Notes under the pieces: model-generated
Databases searched by the model: none
What the model was told of the DNA's origin: nothing
The model's input: only the letters and a program-made list of their open reading frames with translations
Assembly (NCBI GenBank): GCA_017454485.1
Contig: JAFTCX010000069.1
Location: 31,334 to 95,333 of the forward strand
Reading direction: 5' to 3'
DNA length: 64,000 nt
Source of the DNA: Clostridia bacterium
GTDB taxonomy: Bacteria; Bacillota; Clostridia; Oscillospirales; Acutalibacteraceae
Translations under genes and position numbers: made by a program
Shown here: in pieces, positions 34,277 through 41,332 of the stretch
How positions within the stretch are numbered: the first letter of the stretch is position 1
Layout: the number at the start of each line of letters is the position of its first letter

Positions 34277-34401
34277 CACGCTGCCGGCGGGCCGCCCGTG
34301 CCCTGCACGGGCGGCAAAAGGGCGCGCTGGGTGCGCTTTTCGGGTTTTTGCGCATGCAAAGCGCCCTTTGCGCGGCTGCGCCGCGCCCCGCCGGCGGCGT
34401 G
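34277..34401. repeat. Cloverleaf element (sequence type 2)
   Basis: A 15-pair outer stem (34277-34291 with 34387-34401, one T-G pair; core GCCGGCGGG / CCCGCCGGC) encloses exactly three hairpins: GCCGCCCGTGC-cct-GCACGGGCGGC (34291-34315), AAAGGGCGC / GCGCCCTTT (34317-34369, long loop) and GCGCGGC-tgc-GCCGCGC (34370-34386). The topology equals the 144-bp repeats but the sequence is unrelated. A 72-bp family C element follows 15 bp later. Confidence 0.7.
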
Positions 34402-34416
34402 CTCAGCGCGCGTTCT

Positions 34417-34488
34417 GTACCCGGTGATTCACTCGGTATGTGAAAATTTGCCGCCAAGGTTTGCATATTCGAGTGAATCAGTGGGTAC
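34417..34488. mobile_element. Short (72 bp) family C element
   Basis: Terminal repeats GTACCCGGTGATTCACTCG and CGAGTGAATCAGTGGGTAC are intact and the two arms carry matching changes, but most of the interior is deleted. It is flanked by a 4-bp direct repeat TTCT (34413-34416 and 34489-34492). Confidence 0.85.
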
Positions 34489-34513
34489 TTCTGCTTTATT
34501 TTCCGAAAAACGC

Positions 34514-34541
34514 TTGCTTTTTCAATAAAATGTGTTATACT
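34514..34541 (+). promoter_or_regulatory. Promoter of the hydrogenase-maturation operon
   Basis: TTGCTT (34514-34519), 16 bp, TATACT (34536-34541). Transcription should start near 34548, leaving a leader of about 110 nt. Confidence 0.7.
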
Positions 34542-34547
34542 ATATCG

Positions 34548-34636
34548 AAAGAACGACCTGACGCAAAGGGCAGCCTGACCGGAAGGTGATCTGTAACCGC
34601 AGCTTCACCGCGCCCTTTTTCAGGCGCGGTTATTTT
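34548..34636 (+). promoter_or_regulatory. Structured leader upstream of the hydrogenase operon
   Basis: AAAGGGC (34565-34571) can pair with GCCCTTT (34612-34618), closing a domain that contains GGTGA / TCACC (34585-34589, 34605-34609). Alternatively CCGCGCC (34608-34614) pairs with GGCGCGG (34623-34629), followed by TTATTTTTATC, a terminator-like form. The two share bases 34612-34614 and cannot coexist. The segment around ACGCAAAGGGCAGCCTGACC slightly recalls cyclic-dinucleotide riboswitch cores but does not fit any I know. Confidence 0.5.
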
Positions 34637-34656
34637 TATCATCGGAGGTAAAACTT

Positions 34657-34908
34657 ATGGAAACTCGCATCGCAGTGATGAGCATCATCGTGGAAAACGA
34701 CGACACCGTGGAAAGCCTGAACAGCATTCTGCACGACTACGGCAGCTATATCATCGGCCGCATGGGTCTGCCGTATCACGCGCGCCATATCAACATCATC
34801 TCCATCGCTTTGGATGCACCGCAGGACGTGATCTCGTCTTTGGCGGGTAAGGTCGGCAATCTGCCCGGCATCAGCGTCAAGACCGCACTGTCGAACGTCG
34901 GTGAATGA
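34657..34908 (+). CDS. TM1266-like iron-only hydrogenase system regulator
   Basis: 83 residues, ATG after TCGGAGGT. It is an ACT/NikR-C-like small protein whose sequence (IAVMSIIVENDDTVESLNSI, HDYGSYIIGRMGLPY, then NIISIALDAP and GISVKTALS) matches the putative regulator that accompanies hydE, hydF and hydG in Firmicutes and Thermotoga. It lacks a DNA-binding domain; binding of a small ligand or partner protein is presumed. Its stop overlaps the hydE start as ATGA, tying it to hydrogenase maturation. Confidence 0.88.
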   Translation: METRIAVMSIIVENDDTVESLNSILHDYGSYIIGRMGLPYHARHINIISIALDAPQDVISSLAGKVGNLPGISVKTALSNVGE

Positions 34909-35984
34909 ACGGCGCAAACGACATTGCCCTGCGGCTGCTGCAGGGCGAAACGCTGACAAGTGCCGAATTTGCGCTGTTGGCCGCATCCTCGGACGAAGCG
35001 CTGCATGAAACGCTGCGCGCTGCGGCGGTAAAGCGGCGCAAAGCCGTCTACGGCAACAAGGTCTACACGCGCGGCCTGATCGAAATTTCGAGCATCTGCA
35101 AAAATGACTGCCTGTATTGCGGCATCCGCTGCTCCAACAAAAACGCCGAACGCTACCGGCTGACGCCGGAAGAGATCGTGCAGTGCGCCGAAGAGGGCTA
35201 TGCCCTCGGCTTTCGCACGTTCGTGCTGCAGGGCGGCGAGGACCCGTTTTTCAGCGACGGCGTGCTTGTGCCGCTGATTGAAACGCTGAAAGCGCGCTAT
35301 CCCGATTGCGCAGTGACCCTCTCTTTGGGCGAGCGCAGCGAAGAAAGCTATCAGGCGCTCTTTTACGCGGGCGCGGACCGCTATCTTTTGCGGCACGAAA
35401 CGGCAACAAAGGCGCACTATGAAAAGCTGCATCCGCCACAGATGTCCTTTGAGCGCAGAATGCAGTGCTTGCAAACGCTGCGTGACATCGGCTATCAGGT
35501 CGGCGCGGGCTTTATGGTCGGCTCGCCCTTTCAAACGGCGGACGACCTCGGCCGCGATCTGGCGTTTTTGCAGTCCTTTCAGCCGGAGATGTGCGGCATC
35601 GGCCCGTTTATTCCGCACAAGGACACGCCGTTTCACGCCTATCCGGCAGGCACGCTGCGGCTCACGCTGCGGCTGCTGTCTATCATCCGGCTGGCTTGCC
35701 CGAATGTGCTGCTGCCCGCCACAACGGCGCTTGGCACGATCGACCCCACGGGGCGCGAAAAAGGCATTCTTGCCGGCGCAAATGTGGTCATGCCGAACCT
35801 GTCGCCTGTCAGCGTGCGCAAAAAATATGCGTTGTATGACGGCAAGATCTGCACGGGGGAGGAATCCGCGCAGTGCAAAAACTGCCTGGCGCAGCGTATG
35901 CGTGCGATCGGCTATGAGATCGTGACAGACAGAGGCGACTGCGCGAAACCAATTCGGAATTCGGAATGCGGAATTCGGAATTGA
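34905..35984 (+). CDS. hydE: [FeFe]-hydrogenase H-cluster radical-SAM maturase HydE
   Basis: 359 residues. Radical-SAM cluster ligands are C65-x3-C69-x2-C72 (CKNDCLYC), preceded by VYTRGLIEISS as in HydE/BioB relatives. Further HydE-like segments are FVLQGGEDPFF, ALGTIDPTGREKGILAGANV and VMPNLSPVSVRKKYALYDGK. It acts on a cysteine-linked Fe(CO)2(CN) precursor delivered by HydG, toward the dithiomethylamine-bridged diiron unit. The last 11 residues (PIRNSECGIRN) are encoded by a repeat element, so the native end has been replaced. Confidence 0.96.
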   Translation: MNGANDIALRLLQGETLTSAEFALLAASSDEALHETLRAAAVKRRKAVYGNKVYTRGLIEISSICKNDCLYCGIRCSNKNAERYRLTPEEIVQCAEEGYALGFRTFVLQGGEDPFFSDGVLVPLIETLKARYPDCAVTLSLGERSEESYQALFYAGADRYLLRHETATKAHYEKLHPPQMSFERRMQCLQTLRDIGYQVGAGFMVGSPFQTADDLGRDLAFLQSFQPEMCGIGPFIPHKDTPFHAYPAGTLRLTLRLLSIIRLACPNVLLPATTALGTIDPTGREKGILAGANVVMPNLSPVSVRKKYALYDGKICTGEESAQCKNCLAQRMRAIGYEIVTDRGDCAKPIRNSECGIRN

Positions 35985-36456
35985 GGTCGCGGGGGAACGG
36001 CGCAATGGCTTGATTCTTTCTTCCGCGACAAAAAGCGGCAGAAGAAAGAGCACCCGCAGATTATAATATATTTTGTTTTAACCATTTCGGCGCATCGCGA
36101 AACCAATTCGGAATTCGGAATGCGGAATTCGGAATTGAGGTCGCGGGCGCACGACACAATGGCTTGAATTTTTCTGCCGCGACAAAAAGCGGCAGAAGAA
36201 AGAACACTCGCAGATTATAATATATTTTGTTTTAACCATTTCGGCGCATCGCGAAACCAATTCGGAATTCGGAATGCGGAATTCGGAATTGAGGTCGCGG
36301 GCACACGACATAATGGCTTGATTCTTTCTTCCGCGACAAAAAGCGGCAGAAGAAAGAGCACCCGCAGATTATATATTTTGTTTTAACTATTTTGGCGCAT
36401 CGCGCTTTGCGCGGCGCCCCTTAATTCCGAATTCCGAATTCCGCATTCCGAATTTG
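35946..36456. repeat. Heptamer-bounded family A element with a 154-bp unit in three tandem copies
   Basis: Units start at 35946, 36100 and 36254 (period 154; the last is about 3 bp shorter). Each has the heptamer array (AATTCGG / AATGCGG), GAATTGAGGTCGCGGG, a hairpin with arms around TCTTTCTTC and GAAGAAAGA, an A/T-rich stretch with ATTATAATATATTTTG, and CATTTCGGCGCATCGCG. The third unit continues into GCGCGGCGCCCCTTAATTCC and an inverted heptamer array (36421-36455). It fills the gap between hydE and hydG. Confidence 0.92.
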
Positions 36457-36484
36457 TTTTCATTCAACATGGAGGTTCAGTATT

Positions 36485-37933
36485 ATGCCCATCTACAACC
36501 CCGCTTCTCTGAAGGCGGAAGAATTCATCAACGACGAAGAGATCCGCGCCACGCTTGCTTACGCGGAGGAAAACAAAAACAACACAGAGCTTATCAACGA
36601 GATTCTGGAAAAAGCGCGTCCGGTGAAAAAGGAGCGCGGCTATGAATGCCGGGGCCTTTCCCACCGCGAAGCGAGCGTGCTGCTGGCGTGTGAGGACCCG
36701 GCGGTGACCGAGCGCATTTTCAAGATTGCCGAAGAGATCAAGCTTGCCTTCTACGGCAACCGCATCGTTATTTTTGCGCCGCTGTATCTGTCAAACTACT
36801 GCGTCAACGGCTGCCTTTACTGCCCGTATCACCTCAAGAACAAGCACATCCCGCGCAAAAAGCTGACGCAGGAGGAGGTGCGTGCCGAGGTGATCGCGCT
36901 GCAGGACATGGGACACAAGCGGCTGGCGATTGAAGCAGGCGAGGACCCGAAAAACAACCCGATCGAATATATCCTCGACTGCATCAAGACGATCTACTCT
37001 GTTCACCACAAGAACGGCGATATCCGCCGCGTGAACGTGAACATTGCCGCAACAACGGTGGAAAACTACCGCAAGCTCAAGGAGGCCGGCATCGGCACCT
37101 ACATCCTGTTCCAGGAGACCTATCACAAGGAGAGCTACGAGCATCTGCATCCCACCGGTCCCAAGAGCAACTACGCCTACCACACCGAAGCGATGGACCG
37201 CGCCATGGAGGGCGGCATCGACGATGTGGGTCTCGGCGTGCTGTTCGGACTGGAGCTGTATAAATACGAGTTCGCCGGACTTATCATGCACGCCGAGCAT
37301 CTGGAGGCTGTGCACGGCGTCGGTCCCCACACCATTTCCGTGCCGCGTGTCAAGCACGCCGACGACATTGACCCCGACGCGTTCGACAACTCCATTTCGG
37401 ACGAGACGTTTGAAAAAATCGCCGCGTGTATCCGTCTGGCGGTGCCGTATACCGGCATGATTATCTCCACGAGAGAATCCGAAGAGGTGCGCTCGAAAAT
37501 GCTGCACATCGGCATCTCGCAGGTCTCCGGCGGCTCGCGCACCTCGGTCGGCGGCTACACGGAAAAAGAGCGTCCGCACGACACCGAGCAGTTTGATGTC
37601 TCCGACCAGCGCACGCTCGACGAGGTTGTGAGCTGGCTGATGGACAACGGACACATTCCCTCGTTCTGCACCGCCTGCTACCGCGAAGGCCGCACCGGCG
37701 ACCGCTTTATGTCGCTGTGCAAGAGCGGACAGATCCTCAACTGCTGCCATCCGAACGCGCTGATGACGCTCGCCGAATACCTTGAGGACTACGCCTCTCC
37801 CGAAACGAAGAAGAAGGGCTATGCGATGATCGAGCGCGAGCTGGAGCGCATCCCGAAGGAAAAGGTGCGTGCGATTGCCGAGCAGAACATCGCCGACATC
37901 CGCTCCTCCAACCGCCGCGACTTCCGTTTTTGA
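36485..37933 (+). CDS. hydG: [FeFe]-hydrogenase H-cluster radical-SAM maturase HydG
   Basis: 482 residues; ATG after CATGGAGGTTC. Radical-SAM motif C106-x3-C110-x2-C113 (YCVNGCLYC). The C-terminal extension that sets HydG apart from ThiH is present, with CTACYREGRTGDRFMSL and LNCCHPNAL supplying ligands for the auxiliary cluster. HydG cleaves tyrosine to p-cresol, CO and cyanide for building the Fe(CO)2(CN) synthon. Other conserved parts are AIEAGEDP and FGLELYKYEFAG. hydF starts 3 bp after the stop. Confidence 0.97.
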   Translation: MPIYNPASLKAEEFINDEEIRATLAYAEENKNNTELINEILEKARPVKKERGYECRGLSHREASVLLACEDPAVTERIFKIAEEIKLAFYGNRIVIFAPLYLSNYCVNGCLYCPYHLKNKHIPRKKLTQEEVRAEVIALQDMGHKRLAIEAGEDPKNNPIEYILDCIKTIYSVHHKNGDIRRVNVNIAATTVENYRKLKEAGIGTYILFQETYHKESYEHLHPTGPKSNYAYHTEAMDRAMEGGIDDVGLGVLFGLELYKYEFAGLIMHAEHLEAVHGVGPHTISVPRVKHADDIDPDAFDNSISDETFEKIAACIRLAVPYTGMIISTRESEEVRSKMLHIGISQVSGGSRTSVGGYTEKERPHDTEQFDVSDQRTLDEVVSWLMDNGHIPSFCTACYREGRTGDRFMSLCKSGQILNCCHPNALMTLAEYLEDYASPETKKKGYAMIERELERIPKEKVRAIAEQNIADIRSSNRRDFRF

Positions 37934-37936
37934 GCC

Positions 37937-39121
37937 ATGAGCCTGAACAGTACTCCTTCCGGCGAGCGGCTGCACATTGCGTTTTTCGGCCTGCGCAACG
38001 CGGGCAAAAGCAGTTTGGTCAACGCTGTGACGAACCAGAAACTCAGCGTGGTCTCCGATGTGCCCGGCACAACGACGGACCCCGTCAAAAAGGCGATGGA
38101 GCTGCTGCCGCTCGGCCCGGTGCTCATCATTGACACCCCCGGCTTCGACGATGAGGGCACGCTCGGCGCTCTGCGGGTGGAAACCACGCGCCGCGTGCTT
38201 GCGCAATCGGACATTGCCGTTCTCGTCCTCGACGCCGCCAAGGGAGCAACCGCCATCGACGAGGAGCTGCTTTCCCTGTTCCGCGAGCGCAGGCTCCCGT
38301 TCGTGATCGCCTATAACAAGGCCGACACGCTGCAAGCGCGCCCGCCGCTCGGCGAAAACGCGCTGTATACCTCGGCGCTGACCGGCGAAAACATTGAAGC
38401 GCTCAAAAACGCCATCGGCGCGCTCTGCACGGAAAAGAAAGAAGAAAAATATCTCGTGCGCGACTTGCTTTCGCCCGGCGATATGGCGCTGCTTGTGATT
38501 CCGATTGACAAAGCCGCGCCCAAGGGACGGCTGATTTTGCCGCAGCAGCAGGTCATGCGCGATCTGCTTGACGGCGGCATCGCCTTTGTCACCTGCCGCG
38601 AAACGGAGCTTGCGCAAACGCTTGACGCAATGAAAACGCCGCCGCAGCTCGTCATCACAGATTCGCAGGTGTTCTCGCGCGTTGCCGCCCTTGTGCCGGA
38701 AAGCGTGCCGCTGACCTCGTTTTCGATTCTCTTTGCACGCTATAAGGGCAACCTTTTTCAACTGCTGGACGGCGCAAACGCGCTTTCACGTCTGCAGGAC
38801 GGCGACACGGTGCTGATCTCCGAAGGCTGCACCCATCACCGCCAGTGCGGCGATATCGGCACCGAAAAAATGCCTGCGTGGATCAAACGTTACACGCAAA
38901 AAAATGTGCGCTTTGCCTTCACCTCCGGCGGCGATTTTCCCGAAGATCTGTCGCCCTTCGCGCTGGTCGTGCACTGCGGCGGCTGTATGCTCAACGAACG
39001 CGAGATGCATGCGCGCCTGGACCGCGCTGCGGCACAGGGCGTGCCGATCGTCAATTACGGGATGGCGATTGCGGAAATGCACGGCATTTTAAAGCGCAGC
39101 GTGGAGGTTATCACCGGCTGA
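37937..39121 (+). CDS. hydF: [FeFe]-hydrogenase maturation GTPase/scaffold HydF
   Basis: 394 residues. TRAFAC GTPase motifs: G1 GLRNAGKSS (about 16-24), G2/G3 region VPGTTTDPVKKAM and IDTPGFDDEG, G4 AYNKAD. The central dimerisation domain is followed by the cluster-binding domain with C-T-H (SEGCTHHRQCGD) and H-C-x2-C (VVHCGGCMLNE), the expected [4Fe-4S] ligands. HydF assembles the diiron subcluster and hands it to apo-hydrogenase. No hydrogenase catalytic subunit is in the window. The ATG at 37937 gives the normal N-terminus (SGERLHIAFFGLRNAGKSS). Confidence 0.97.
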   Translation: MSLNSTPSGERLHIAFFGLRNAGKSSLVNAVTNQKLSVVSDVPGTTTDPVKKAMELLPLGPVLIIDTPGFDDEGTLGALRVETTRRVLAQSDIAVLVLDAAKGATAIDEELLSLFRERRLPFVIAYNKADTLQARPPLGENALYTSALTGENIEALKNAIGALCTEKKEEKYLVRDLLSPGDMALLVIPIDKAAPKGRLILPQQQVMRDLLDGGIAFVTCRETELAQTLDAMKTPPQLVITDSQVFSRVAALVPESVPLTSFSILFARYKGNLFQLLDGANALSRLQDGDTVLISEGCTHHRQCGDIGTEKMPAWIKRYTQKNVRFAFTSGGDFPEDLSPFALVVHCGGCMLNEREMHARLDRAAAQGVPIVNYGMAIAEMHGILKRSVEVITG

Positions 39122-39137
39122 CGAATGCGGAATTGAT

Positions 39138-39375
39138 AATCAGCGGGTACCTTTCAGTTTCGGCTTTTATCTGTGGGAACCATTTCTTTTTCATGTGTGC
39201 TTTTCGGGGCGCTTTTGCGCACGGCGTTCGCCGTGCGCAGACCGGCGGCGGGATCGCGCGGCAGATTGCCGCGCGAAAAACGAAGCGTCGCTTCGTTTTT
39301 GAACCGTGCTGCAGCACGGTTCGTCCCGCCGCCCCGTGCGCGCAGCAACGCTGCGCGCAAAAAAGGAAAGCGCAA
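39138..39375. repeat. Family C end fragment joined to a partial composite repeat
   Basis: ATAATCAGCGGGTAC is the right end of family C. It is followed at once by CTTTCAGTTTCGGCTTTTAT, which corresponds, inverted, to the interior of the composite element at 46.8 kb, and by the cloverleaf. The remaining part of the composite is missing, so a deletion or a recombination at the family C end probably truncated it. Confidence 0.65.
39216..39359. repeat. 144-bp five-hairpin cloverleaf repeat, copy 1
   Basis: Hairpin 1 TGCGCACGGC-gttc-GCCGTGCGCA (39216-39239). Outer stem GGCGGCGGGA (39244-39253) / TCCCGCCGCC (39324-39333) encloses hairpin 2 TCGCGCGGCA / TGCCGCGCGA (39254-39276), hairpin 3 AACGAAGCG / CGCTTCGTT (about 39279-39297) and hairpin 4, a 22-bp perfect palindrome with arms GAACCGTGCTG and CAGCACGGTTC (39301-39322). 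Hairpin 5 TGCGCGCAGC / GCTGCGCGCA (39337-39359) follows. The minus strand has the orientation of copies 3 and 4. Confidence 0.9.
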
Positions 39376-39457
39376 ACAAAAAAGCAATTTCTTCTTGCGA
39401 AAAACGGGCGTCTTGAAAGCGCTCTGCTGCTGCCGCAACGAAATTGGAATCGCAACG

Positions 39458-39518
39458 AAGGGGCTGTCGCATTGAGCGAAAAGCGTCAAAGCGAATCATA
39501 AAAATGCAACAGCCCCTT
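39458..39518. terminator. Long hairpin, possible terminator of hydF
   Basis: AAGGGGCTGTCGCATT (39458-39473) and AATGCAACAGCCCCTT (39503-39518) pair with one mismatch. No clear T run, and it lies 340 bp after hydF, so function is uncertain. Confidence 0.4.
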
Positions 39519-39584
39519 CTGCGACATCGGGGGTCCTACGGATTCCTTTTTCTGTCCCTATTCCACTTCCAACTTCACACTTTT

Positions 39585-39626
39585 CTTAATCCCTTAATCC
39601 CTTTATCCCTTATTCCCTCAATCTCT
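39585..39626. repeat. Octamer array
   Basis: Five 8-bp units of CTTAATCC type with substitutions (CTTAATCC twice, CTTTATCC, CTTATTCC, CTCAATCT). Preceded by looser CTTCCAA/CTTCACA-like units. Confidence 0.6.
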
Positions 39627-39752
39627 GTTACGGTTTCATTGCCATGTTCCGAAATTGCCAACAATTCCACCCGATTGCGACCGACGTTTTCCGACAAATG
39701 TCCACATAAAAAAACTTTATAAAAAAAAGGTAAAAATCTTAAGAAATAGGTC

Positions 39753-39781
39753 TTGATTTTTTCATAAAAGCACCCTATAAT
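39753..39781 (+). promoter_or_regulatory. Sigma-A promoter of the surface O-acylation operon
   Basis: TTGATT (39753-39758), 17 bp, TATAAT (39776-39781), 38 bp before the ATG at 39819. Confidence 0.85.
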
Positions 39782-39818
39782 AGTGTCAGATTTTTTCAAG
39801 ATTATTGGGGGACGTAAT

Positions 39819-41312
39819 ATGAGCAAAAGACAATTGCGATGGATCAGTGGTCTGCTAAGCGTGCTGCTGGTCCTTTTCCTTGCCCTGCCTGCTGCTGCGG
39901 TCGAGGACGAAGAACAGCCCAGTGAGTCGACAACTGCGGCACAGGAGGAACCGACAGGCGAGCCAGCCGATCTGCCGGTTGCGGAACCGACCACAGCGCC
40001 GGTTGTGCCTGCGACAGAGCCGACGACGAATGCGCCGCATACGCACACGTTCGGCAAATGGACGCTTGCGCGGGCGGCGTCGAACAAGCAAAACGGCGTG
40101 TTGAAGCGCAGTTGCAGCGGCTGCGGCGAAGCGCAGACCAAGGCCATTGCGCGCGTGGCGTCGGTTGCGCTGAAGGCGAAGGAAAAAACCTACAGCGGCA
40201 AGGCGCTCACGACCGGTGTGACCGTGAAGGACAAGGCCGGTAAAACGCTGAAAGCCGGCAGGGATTACACGGTCAAATTCAAAAACAACAAAAACGTCGG
40301 CAAGGCCACTGCGGTCATTTCCGGCAAAGGCAACTATTCGTTCACCGTTTCGCGCACATTTTGCATCGTGCCGCAGGGCACAAAGCTCACAAAGGCGCTG
40401 CCGAGCGTGACAAAAGCGATTTTGCGCTGGAAGCCCGCCGGGGCGCAGGCGGACGCCTATCAGGTGCAGTACAGCACCGATAAAGCCTTCAAAAAGGGCG
40501 CAAAAACCGTAAAGCTCAGCGGCAAAAACACGACGTATACCGTTTTGACCGGACTGCGGGCCGACACCACCTATTATGTGCGCATCCGCGTGCTGCAAAA
40601 TGTGAAAAAGAGCACCTTTGCCTCCGGCTGGTCGGCAGTCAAGGCGATCAAAACGATCACAAACATCGCGCACCGCATTGACGGCCAGCTTGCGCAGAGC
40701 AAACGTGTGAAGGAAAGCTATTTTGACGACGTTGTGTTCATCGGCGACTCCGTGACAGAGGGTCTGCGCTACTATGAAATGGCCAACGGTGTGTTCGGCA
40801 AGGCGAAGTTTTTGTCGGCGGGCAGCTTGAGCGCAACCAACGCGCTTTGGAACGTGAGCGACCGCTCCGTGCACCCGCGCTGGAACGGCCAAAAGATGAA
40901 GCTGGAGCAGTCCGTGCCGCTGACGGGCGCGAAAAAGGTCTACATCATGCTCGGCATGAACGACATCGCCGCCGTCGGGCTCGAACGCGCAAAGGCGAAT
41001 TTTGAAAAGCTTTGCTCCGGTATCCTTGCCGCCGCGCCGGGTGTGCAGATTTATGTGGAATCTGTCACGCCGCGCGTCAAAACCTCCAACCCCGGCAAGC
41101 TCAACAACGCGAACATCACCAACTATAACCGGATGCTCGCCGAGCTTTGCATGAAACGCGGCTGGTACTTTGTGAATGTTGCCGAAACGATGTTTGACAG
41201 TGCAGGCTGTCTGAAGCAAAGCTATTGCAGCGACCCGAACGGCATGGGCATGCATTTCTCATTCACCGGCTGCGCCGCCTGGGCGGACTACCTGTATACG
41301 CACACCGCTTGA
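39819..41312 (+). CDS. Secreted Fn3 + SGNH/GDSL hydrolase
   Basis: 497 residues from the ATG at 39819 (ribosome site TTGGGGGACG); the frame extends 12 codons upstream without one. Signal peptide with hydrophobic GLLSVLLVLFLALPAAA (about 11-27). A Thr/Pro/Glu linker (30-75) carries HTHTFGKWTLARA and a Cys pair (CSGCGEAQT). An Fn3-like domain lies at about 190-285. The C-terminal SGNH domain has block I VVFIGDSVTEGL (catalytic Ser), block III IMLGMNDIAAVG, and block V DPNGMGMHFSFTG with the catalytic Asp/His pair. It probably removes or transfers acyl groups on wall or surface glycans. The next gene is a lipoprotein paralogue of this domain. Confidence 0.88.
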   Translation: MSKRQLRWISGLLSVLLVLFLALPAAAVEDEEQPSESTTAAQEEPTGEPADLPVAEPTTAPVVPATEPTTNAPHTHTFGKWTLARAASNKQNGVLKRSCSGCGEAQTKAIARVASVALKAKEKTYSGKALTTGVTVKDKAGKTLKAGRDYTVKFKNNKNVGKATAVISGKGNYSFTVSRTFCIVPQGTKLTKALPSVTKAILRWKPAGAQADAYQVQYSTDKAFKKGAKTVKLSGKNTTYTVLTGLRADTTYYVRIRVLQNVKKSTFASGWSAVKAIKTITNIAHRIDGQLAQSKRVKESYFDDVVFIGDSVTEGLRYYEMANGVFGKAKFLSAGSLSATNALWNVSDRSVHPRWNGQKMKLEQSVPLTGAKKVYIMLGMNDIAAVGLERAKANFEKLCSGILAAAPGVQIYVESVTPRVKTSNPGKLNNANITNYNRMLAELCMKRGWYFVNVAETMFDSAGCLKQSYCSDPNGMGMHFSFTGCAAWADYLYTHTA

Positions 41313-41332
41313 TTTAGGAAAGGAAGTTTCAC

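Larger units (their letters stand above)
39122..39818. other. Gene-free interval rich in repeats
   Basis: About 700 bp: family C right-end fragment (39138-39150) joined directly to a partial copy of the longer composite repeat (39151-39375), a cloverleaf (39216-39359), a long hairpin (39458-39518), an octamer array (39585-39626) and the promoter of the next gene. Confidence 0.75.

Noticed and set aside
35946-36456. CRISPR array
   Set aside because: The repeated unit is the whole 154 bp; there are no short repeats alternating with unique spacers and no cas genes.
36485-37933. thiH (thiamine synthesis) instead of hydG
   Set aside because: The C-terminal Cys-rich extension for the auxiliary cluster and the flanking hydE and hydF identify HydG.
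39173-39501. Short frames within the cloverleaf and composite repeats (also 43.5-43.9, 46.6-46.9, 62.0-62.8 kb)
   Set aside because: Translations are Arg/Ala-rich products of the GC-rich palindromes, with no conserved frame between copies.
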